Assembly (NCBI GenBank): GCA_020746995.1
Contig: JAGPXD010000006.1
Span: forward strand, 1,674,001 to 1,738,000
Reading direction: 5' to 3'
Length of the DNA: 64,000 nucleotides
Source: Plectosphaerella cucumerina
Lineage: Eukaryota > Ascomycota > Sordariomycetes > Glomerellales > Plectosphaerellaceae
A program made the translations under genes and the position numbers. Of the stretch, positions 56,798 to 64,000 are shown one piece after another. The notes under the pieces were generated by a model. The model was given only the letters and a program-made list of their open reading frames with translations, was not told the DNA's origin and searched no databases. Position 1 is the stretch's first letter, and each line of letters begins with the position of its first letter.

Positions 56798-57707
56798 AGT
56801 GATGAGTTGCCGTCCGAACGCAAGGTGCTGGCTCGAAGTTCCAGGTCGTTGGAACTTGGAACTTGGAAGAGAAGATGTGGTGGTCCAGGGCGGGGGCCGC
56901 GCCCAATGTATCTCGGAAAACTCTGCCCCCTCAGGCTTGATCTTTTGATTCCTATTGGAAGAGAAGACTTCTGGTAATAGGATGTGTTGTGCGACGTTGC
57001 CGAAATCTGAAATGTCCTGACTGGTCGAGGGGCGCCTAACCTGCAGCCAGCCACCGTCCCTCAGCTTGGGCGCTGATGCAGCACGGTGACATTACGACCA
57101 ACGAGGTGAGTCCTTGGCATTGAAAATCTGAAATGGCAATAAGTAGGTGGCCAATGGATGAGGGTGCCGAAATCTGAATTCCCCAGTGTGAGAAACTTCT
57201 GGATCATCTGCAGGGTGCTGGAGGCCTGGCCATCATCCATGCATTGTACGACCCGGTGACGCTGAGGAGGTTCCCAAATCTGAAATCGTCATACCCAATG
57301 GATAAGGGTGCCGAAATCTGAAATCCCCAACGTGACGTATCTGCATGGTTCTGGAGGCATGTCGGACGAGGATGTTCCCAAATCTGAAAGGTTCTGATAG
57401 GTCGTTGACAAGCCAAGCTGTGATAATATGCTGCTGGTGGTAGGCGAATTCAGGAGGCAGCATGGGGCTGTCACTTCGATTGAAGCTTCCTCGCAAACAT
57501 CGTCGCAGCCCCATGCAAAATGGCATTCTTGATGGCAGTGCTCACCCAGCCATATAAACAACTACAAAGTCTCTCCAGCTGAAGTCTTATTCTTCAGACC
57601 GGTGTCATCAGTCCAATCCCACATGCTACTTCTCTCAACTAGGTATCTCTTCTTCAGAGCCTCTTCTTCCCTAGGCACCTAGTAGGCTTCACCCGGAGAC
57701 ATTTCCC
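56798..57707. other. Divergent promoter region with imperfect repeats
   Basis: A region of 0.9 kb between the Clr5-ankyrin gene (-) and a possible small gene (+). It holds the AAATCTGAAAT repeat cluster described separately. Confidence 0.5.
57003..57390 (+). repeat. Imperfect direct repeats built on AAATCTGAAAT
   Basis: The word AAATCTGAA(A/T)(T/G) occurs six times, at 57003, 57124, 57170, 57276, 57314 and 57380. It is preceded alternately by GCCG and by TTCCC. A larger direct repeat of about 42 bp (57151-57192 and 57295-57336) with matching sequence after it (CTGCAGGGTGCTGGAGG, CTGCATGGTTCTGGAGG) gives a 144-bp period. Confidence 0.7.
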
Positions 57708-58109
57708 ATGCTCAGCCCTGAGGCAATCATTGGCATAGTGGCCGCCATAGTCACCCTGCCGCCCACCTTGTTTTTGATTTACAGATACTTCTTTACGGCA
57801 CGACGGTGTAAGTACCTCTACAACCAAGCTAGAGCATGACCCTGAACTTGTATACCAGCCAGCATCAGGACTCAGTACCACCATCCTCATCACTGTCTCG
57901 GCTGCAGACAGGGTCTCCTCGTAAGGGAATCCGGCACTTCTTTCACACCCTGGTATCTCGGGCCTCGGACAGCGGTTGTGCCACGCGGCTCCCACTGGCG
58001 CGAATACACGGCTTGGGAAGGGCCTTATATAACGCTGGCATCGTCGCACTCCTCGTTAAATGCACCCGAGCCGCTGTTATCGACGGGCTTCGACAGCTTG
58101 GAGAGGTGA
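57708..58109 (+). CDS. Possible small single-pass membrane protein, 3' structure uncertain
   Basis: ATG 57708 opens MLSPEAIIGIVAAIVTLPPT, followed by FLIYRYFFTARR. This is a membrane segment with a basic stop-transfer cluster, typical of the N-terminus of many short fungal proteins. GTAAGT at 57808 is a strong donor. With the acceptor at 57858 (51-bp intron) the second exon reads to TGA 58107-58109 and includes REYTAWEGPY and STGFDSLER. Other acceptors (near 57876 or 57907) lead to a different frame ending at 58156. The N-terminus is well supported and the rest is not. Confidence 0.4.
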
Positions 58110-58156
58110 ACTCGGGGGAGAGGCGGATCTTCTCACCTTTCGGGCTGGAGAGATGA

Positions 58157-58749
58157 GTATTGGGGATTTGTCCCTAGCATTGTAAGCCTGCGTAGAGAGA
58201 CAGCAAGTGTACAGACACAACAAAAGACAAGTTGAGATATCTTTGAGTAGATAGCCTGGAACTAAGCAGTATGAACACCAAAAAAGTGCAACACCGGGCA
58301 TTCGTTGATCGTCACCAACCCAACTACTACTCCGGCCCTCAGAAGAGTTGCCATCGGATAGCGAGGCTTCCAATTTATGCATCATGAGGTTCTGAAATTG
58401 GAAGAAATCGACAGACGCCTTTGTTGCTGCTTCAACACGTCCGCCTTGAATCGGAGCGGTGACCCATTCCACTACCTGGAAGCTCCGTGGCACCCAATCA
58501 AGGGCCTCTCAACACACCAGAAGCTCGCTCAGTGAGCGCTTTTGGGTTCATCCTGTTACACTGCCCCGTCCAAGAAGCGTTAGACCACTCTATTCAGATG
58601 CATGCATGGTGGGCGCTGATCTCAGCAACACTATGATCCGCGTATTCAGGTTCGGGCCCGAATACATAAGGACTGAGGCTTCTACCCAGCCATCGAACTG
58701 ACAAAGAGCAGCCTCGCCACAAGAGTCACTACACGACTCTCCATCCAAG
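58157..58749. other. Spacer upstream of the P450 gene
   Basis: About 590 bases, with promoter-type sequence near 58.65 kb. No gene seen. Confidence 0.5.
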
Positions 58750-60432
58750 ATGCTGCGCGAGATCACCTACACCGTCCTGGGCATCATCGTCCTCGGCTTC
58801 ACCTCAGAATGGGCAATCAGCGCCTTTGACGATCCTCGGGAGCCCCCACGTCTACAATCACGAGTGCCCCTGATCGGGCACTTGATGGGCCTGCTGCAAA
58901 ATGGCGTGAGATACTACGGAGTGACGAGGTAAGAGAAAAAGTTGTGGAGTACTCACTGGAAAATCCTCTGACGGCGTATGCGACCTCATAGCCGCCGGAC
59001 GGACGCGGAGCTCTATACCATCGGCATTGGGCCTGTGAAGATCTACATCTGCAACGGGCTACATCTCGTTCCCCTCATCCAGAAAGCCTCGAAAACGCTT
59101 TCCTTCCGGCCTTTCCTCCAGATCTCGGCCAAGAGATTCGGCGGTGCGTCCGCCGTCACGCAAGAGCTTTACACAGAGGCCTTTGCGGACGGCTTCGGTG
59201 AGGTCATGAAGACCACCCTTGCTCCCGGTCCGCACCTGGACGAGCAAAACCTCAGAATGGGGGCGGAGGTGATCAATCAGTTGAACAAACTTACTGAGAT
59301 GAAGGAGGTATGTATGTTGGAATGGACCAGACACACCATCGTCCATGCCAGTAGCTTTGCCGTCTATGGGGATGGACATCCCTATCGCAGCCCCGAATTG
59401 AAAGACGCTTTCTGGTATGTTTTCCCAATGGAATGGCTGGGGACTAGCCGTCGCACTTCCCCAAGCCTAACTTCCAGCTTCCAGCCTGGCTGCCTGACAG
59501 TCCAACGGGGGAACTGACAATGCGACAGGGAATGGACCGAATACCTGCCGATGCACCTGATGGGGATTGACCCGCTCGGCAAGGGCTATGCCGCCAGACG
59601 AAGGGTTTTCAACGCTCTCTTCGAATATGGGAAAAAGGTGCCCGACAACGTCGCCAAAATCGTCATCGAGAAATCCCGGTTCATGGAGGATGCCGGACTT
59701 TCATTCGAGGAGACGTGGAAGCAGGAAGCCGCATTTGCAACCGCCCTGTTTGGGAACAGCACCCCAACTGCCTTCTGGACATTCTACGAGATCTACTCGC
59801 GCCCGGACATCCTCGAAGAGATCCGCCACGAGATTGCCACCAAGGCCGTCAAGGGGCACGATGGCGTGTTCCGCCTCGACGTGGCGGCAGTCAAGACGCG
59901 CTGCCACCTCCTTCTGTCTATATACCAGGAAACACAGAGAACCAGACATCAGCACGCGCCCATCCGCAAGGTCTTGGAGGACACACTCCTGGATGGACGC
60001 TATCTTTTGAAGAAGGGCAACTACCTCCAGATACCCGGCGAACCTACCCATATGAGCCGTGAGCTCTGGGGTGCGTCCGCTCCGGAGTTCGACCCATACC
60101 GATTCGTACCGAAGGAGCAGAAGGAAAAGGTCGCGTTCGAGAAAACCAGGTTCACGGCATGGGGCGCGGCGCCGCATCTCTGCCCGGCCAGGCAGTTTGC
60201 TTCGACTGAGATTTTGATTCTCGTGGCCCTGGTGGTGATGAGGGTCGATTTGCTCCCTGTGAATGAGACGGGACGATGGGAGAGAGACATGCCGTCTCGG
60301 AACGAGCTCACCACATTACCGAGCCCGGCGAAGGAACTGAAGGTACGGGTGAAGACACGTGAGGCGTGGTCCGGGACTTGGGAGCTTGAGATGGGCACAA
60401 GTATGACGAGGCTATCCCTCGCTTCCGGGTAA
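58750..60432 (+). CDS. Cytochrome P450 monooxygenase (CYP7/CYP8-like fungal group)
   Basis: A 501-residue microsomal P450 from exons 58750-58928, 58992-59414 and 59529-60432. The introns are 63 and 114 bp, and the joined length is a multiple of three. An N-terminal membrane helix (about 6-25) is followed by a short Pro-rich hinge (REPPRLQSRVPLIGH). The I-helix reads ALFGNSTPTAFW, with the NxxPTAFW pattern of the CYP7/CYP8-related fungal P450s, in which the usual oxygen-activating Thr motif is replaced. ETQR is the ExxR salt-bridge motif, FDPYRFV is the PERF-like stretch, and AWGAAPHLCPARQFA carries the heme-ligand Cys, with Ala where most P450s have Gly. No biosynthetic partner gene lies alongside, so the substrate is open (sterol, fatty acid or xenobiotic). 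Confidence 0.88.
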
Positions 60433-61317
60433 CTATATTTACTTGGGTAGTTTCTTCCTACCTGAGCCGAGTATTTCAAGTAAGTACTTAATAAAAGGAT
60501 AGTAAAAATTAGTAAAAGAATATTATTCTCCTAGGAACTAGACTAGATTAGCCCTAATTGGCTTGACGATGGGAGAGCGAACGGGATCCCGTATTCTCCA
60601 ATGGGTGTGGTCGTGTGTGCTGGAACGATGGATCGGCAGGGCCCTTGGACAATCGTCGAAGTTCGAGGTTGAGTCTTGATCCAAACAGTCGAGCTCCAGC
60701 TGCCTTCGGCGGGCTCTCGGCGCTTGTCAGATAGGCGAGCGGCGGCCTCGAGTCAAAAAGCGAAGCGCGACGGGACAACCGTTCCGCGCCATCCGAGGTG
60801 ACACCCACTTCAAAGCGCTAAGACGTGGAGCTCCAGGAGCTCCAGCAAGCTTGCAGTGGAAAGATGGCAGCTATCGGCTTCTGTCATGACAACATCATGC
60901 ATCCGCGGGAGTCCACCGAAAAAGCTCAACCTGAGTAACCGCAGAAACTAGGCCGGAGCATCACCTCATCTCGTCGTCATTCCAGCCCGCCCGACCGCCC
61001 ACAATTCGCCGGCGCCGGCGCTACGTCGCCCGTTGGCGGCAACATTGTGGCATGCTTCTTGGCCATCCGGACTCGGTGTTCCCGCTGGACTGAACTGAAC
61101 CGCACGCGGCAAGCCTGCCATGCCCTGAACGACACCGGGAGTGCCGGCCACGCGTGGCCTGACGGCTTCGTCCCGGTCGATGTGGCGCGAGCTTGAATCT
61201 TCCCGTCCACACCTTTTGAAGCTTAAGACGCTCATTGCTCCTCAGCACACGCCTGGAGCACCTTCGTCCCTGGCACATCCCATCACGCACGCCTCATCAC
61301 CAGCTTCAACCACCATC
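60433..61317. other. Spacer P450 / pyruvate decarboxylase with a short AT-rich patch
   Basis: The patch at about 60480-60550 is strongly AT-rich (TTAATAAAAGG, AAAATTAGTAAAAG) in otherwise GC-rich DNA and may be a 3' flank or a small repeat relic. The right part is the pyruvate decarboxylase promoter. No gene seen. Confidence 0.5.
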
Positions 61318-63184
61318 ATGGGCGACATCCGAGAGCAAGGGCTGCGCAAGCCCGTCGACGTCGCCGAGTACCTCTTCACCCGCCTCAAGCAGGTCGGCGT
61401 CGAGTCCGTCCACGGCCTCCCCGGTGACTACAACCTCGTCGCCCTCGACTACCTCCCCAACGCCGGCCTCCGGTGGGTAGGCAGCGTCAACGAGCTCAAT
61501 GCCGGTTCGTCCCCTCCCCCTCTCCCCTAATGCTATACCCCCTGACACCCCCAGGCTACGCGGCCGACGGCTACGCCCGCGTCAAGGGCATCTCAGCCAT
61601 CATCACCACCTTCGGCGTCGGCGAGCTCTCCGCCATCAACGCCCTCGCCGGCGCCTTCGCCGAGCACGTCCCCGTCGTCCACATCGTCGGCTGTCCCTCC
61701 ACCCGATCCCAGCGCAACGGCATGCTCCTCCACCACACCCTCGGCAACGGCGACTTCAACGTCTTCGCCAACATGAACGCCGACATCTCCTGCGACGTGG
61801 CCAAGCTCAACAACCCCGCCGAGATTGCCGTCCAGATCGACCATGCCATCAGGGAGTGCTGGCTCAAGAGCCGCCCCGTTTACGTCATGCTGCCCACCGA
61901 CATGGTGGAGCGAAAAGTCGAGGGCGCGAGGCTCGAGACGCCGATTGAGCTGGACGAGGCGGCGAATGATCCAGCAAAGGAGGATTACGTCGTTGACGTC
62001 ATTCTGAAGTATCTTCATGCTGCTGAGAAGCCAGTGGTTCTCGTCGATGCGTGCGCTATCCGTCATCGTGCCCTGGCTGAGACGCATGCACTGCTGGAGA
62101 AGGCCAAGATTCCGGTGTTTGTCACGCCCATGGGTAAGGGCGCCATCAACGAGACGCACCCGAACTATGGGGGCGTCTACGCCGGCGAGGCGTCCGAGCC
62201 GACCGTCCGGGAGCAGGTCGAGGCTTCGGATCTGATTCTCTCCATTGGCGCGCTGAAGGTAAGCCAACATTGGGCCTGGAAGACTTGCATTTGCTGACTT
62301 TTACCAGAGCGACTTCAACACGGCCGGCTTCTCCTATCGTACCTCCCAGCTCAACACCATTGACCTCCACAGCACGCACACCGTCGTCCGATACTCCGAG
62401 TACCCCGGCGTCAGCATGAAGGGCGTCCTCCGCAAGATCACCGAGAAGCTGGACCTCTCCAAGCTTTCCGTGACGCCCGTCCAGAAGCACGCTGCTCCAG
62501 GAAAGCCGGGTGACGATTTCGGCGCCATCACGCAGTCGTGGCTGTGGCCCCGCGTCGGCAGCTTCCTGCGGGAGAAGGACATCATCGTCACCGAGACGGG
62601 CACGTCCAACTTTGGCGTCATCGGGACGAGGTTCCCTGCTGGAGTTACGGCGCTGAGCCAGGTGCTCTGGGGAAGCATTGGCTGGTCCGTCGGCGCGTGT
62701 CAAGGTGCTGCGCTGGCGGCGAAGGATGCGGGTGACGACAGGCGAACGATCCTCTTCGTTGGTGATGGGTCCTTCCAGCTCACGGCGCAGGAGCTGACGA
62801 CCATGATCCGGCACAAGCTGCGGGTGACAATGTGAGCGATATCCCCAAAACCCTCCTGGAACCATGACTGACCTTCCCAGCTTCTGCATCTGCAACGACG
62901 GCTACACCGTCGAGCGCTTCATCCACGGCATGGAGGCCGGGTACAACGACATTGTCCAGTGGAAGTACAAGGACCTCGTCACGGTGTTTGGCGGCAACGA
63001 AGAGACGACGAAGAAGTACCAGGTCCGCACGCAGAAGGAGATGGACGATCTGCTCAAGGATAAGAAGTTCAATGATGACAGGGGCGTGCAGTTTGTCGAG
63101 CTGTACATGGGCAAGGAGGATGCGCCACGGGCGCTAGTGTTGACGGCCGAGGCGAGTTCAAAGCTGAATGCTGAAAAGGAGTAA
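61318..63184 (+). CDS. pdc: Pyruvate decarboxylase
   Basis: A 572-residue thiamine-diphosphate enzyme from four exons: 61318-61504, 61555-62258, 62308-62831 and 62881-63184. The introns are 50, 49 and 49 bp, and the total length is a multiple of three. It converts pyruvate to acetaldehyde and CO2 in the cytosol, the first step of ethanol fermentation and an acetyl-CoA bypass route. It has the N-terminal PYR domain with the cofactor-activating Glu (VNELNAGYAADGYAR, spanning the first splice site) and the His-His pair in GMLLHHTLGNGDF, diagnostic of pyruvate and indole-pyruvate decarboxylases. The C-terminal PP domain carries GDGSFQLTAQE ... NDGYT, the GDG-x(about 26)-N site for magnesium and diphosphate. 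Length agrees with fungal PDC. It could in principle be another 2-oxo-acid decarboxylase, but the fit to PDC is close. Confidence 0.95.
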
Positions 63185-63484
63185 GATTGGGGGGGTGGAT
63201 AGATGATGATAATGACCTTGGGTCTGTAATGAAGATTGGCGTTGGAAGTAATCAAGGACACATCCGTTGAGATGACGAGGAATCATTATCTGTGGGAAAA
63301 CAGATGGTAAGGGGGTTGAGAAGCAGCAGCAAGAAAAGACCAGATGATCAAGACATCAAACAATGTCACCAACAGCGAACCGACAACCATGTTTTGAGCA
63401 TCTCCAAAGAGTCTCTTGCATTAAGGGGCCATCTGCAGGCTAAGAGCCAGCACCGGCCACCACATTATCTACTTTTACAAGCCT
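63185..63484. other. Convergent 3' spacer
   Basis: About 300 bases between the stop codons of the PDC gene and the transporter gene. Nothing else seen. Confidence 0.5.
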
Positions 63485-64000
63485 TCACAGGCCCGACTTC
63501 GCCTCACCAACACCAACAACATTGCCACCCTCGTCAACAGCGACAGTAGAGCGCTTAGTCGACTCCTTGCGGGGGTTCTTGGCCTCAAAGACAACCTTGA
63601 GCTGCTCAAGCGTCTTTCCAGCCGTCTCGACGAAGAAGAAGTAGATGACGGCCATCTCGACGCAGATCCAGCCAATGTACACGAGGTACAGCTTCCAGCC
63701 GATGGCCTCCATGCCGACCGAGATGCCGTACGTGTTGACGATGATGGCGATGTTGAGGAAGAGGAAGGACAGGGCGGAACCGCGGGCGCGGGTGCGGTTC
63801 TCGAGACACTCGACGGAGTAGAGAGTCTGGAGGGGGGTGAAACCCCAGGCGAAGAAGATGCCGAAGAGGTAGATGGACACGATGACGCCGTAGGACAGGT
63901 TGGGCGTCTTGGCAGTCTCGGCCGTGAAGGCGGTGAGCATGCAGTAGCAGGCCAGGGAGCCGGTCAGACCAGCCAGCATCATCTTGCGACGTCCGAGGCG
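63485..64000 (-). CDS. MFS sugar transporter, C-terminal part (runs off the window)
   Basis: The last 171 residues of a major-facilitator transporter; the frame stays open to the window edge, where RLGRRKMM reads as the conserved G-RR loop motif between helices 8 and 9. Four helices follow (helices 9-12), with YSVECLENRTRARGSA as the E..xxxR.RG loop and FVETAGKTLEQL as the PETKG-like motif after the last helix. This is the sugar-porter family; the style is that of fungal lactose/hexose-type permeases. The carboxyl tail is short and charged. The rest of the gene lies beyond position 64000, so substrate and exon number cannot be given. Confidence 0.88.
   Translation of the reverse strand, partial: RLGRRKMMLAGLTGSLACYCMLTAFTAETAKTPNLSYGVIVSIYLFGIFFAWGFTPLQTLYSVECLENRTRARGSALSFLFLNIAIIVNTYGISVGMEAIGWKLYLVYIGWICVEMAVIYFFFVETAGKTLEQLKVVFEAKNPRKESTKRSTVAVDEGGNVVGVGEAKSGL

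Noticed and set aside
58750..64000. Secondary-metabolite cluster around the P450
   Set aside because: Neighbours are pyruvate decarboxylase and a sugar transporter; no backbone synthase is present.

Overview
The window is nuclear DNA of a filamentous ascomycete, most likely a Sordariomycete. A Colletotrichum-like plant-associated fungus fits best, but that is an inference from style, not a proof. The evidence is short GT-AG introns (about 47 to 63 bp, one of 114 bp) with CTAAC/CTGAC branch sites, long intergenic spaces, and a typical gene mix: a GH11 xylanase with a C-terminal CBM1, small secreted cysteine-rich proteins, a Clr5-ankyrin protein, a BIM1-like protein, a GMC oxidoreductase and an arrestin-type trafficking adaptor.

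Layout. 1.7-4.4 kb: an SH3-like cytoplasmic protein (+). 8.2-13.6 kb: an accessory-looking island of four small secreted genes, all on +. Two are paralogous repeat proteins with dibasic (Kex2-type) sites, and two are six-cysteine candidate effectors. 13.9-17.5 kb: a membrane-anchored thioredoxin (-), an MDR oxidoreductase (+) and the xylanase (-), whose promoter carries XlnR-like and CreA-like sites. 19.5-21.7 kb: an APH/kinase-fold protein (+), followed by a 17-bp minisatellite. 24.5-28.3 kb: a GPI-type wall protein (-) and a BIM1-like membrane protein (+). 29-34 kb: DNA ligase IV (+) convergent with an amino-acid permease (-). 35.5-42.1 kb: a small membrane protein, a GMC oxidoreductase broken by a 7-bp duplication, and an arrestin-like adaptor, all on -. 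42-48 kb is a long stretch with no recognisable gene. 48-52 kb: a Nudix hydrolase (-) and a pseudokinase-like coiled-coil protein (+) bracketed by related short repeats. 53-64 kb: a Clr5-ankyrin protein (-), a possible small membrane protein (+), a CYP7/CYP8-like cytochrome P450 (+), pyruvate decarboxylase (+) and the 3' end of an MFS sugar transporter (-) that runs off the window.

Most genes look like independent housekeeping or secretome genes, not one pathway. The best candidate for something undescribed is the pair of repeat precursors at 8.3-8.9 and 10.2-10.8 kb. They have signal peptides, tandem units around an NSA-x-x-x-P-(Y/F)-x-G-D motif, basic cleavage sites and the same VRRDF carboxyl end, which is the architecture of kexin-processed peptides and fungal RiPP precursors. 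One of the pair carries a one-base frameshift. No tailoring enzyme of the UstYa type was recognised beside them. All splice models were deduced by eye from splice signals and frame.
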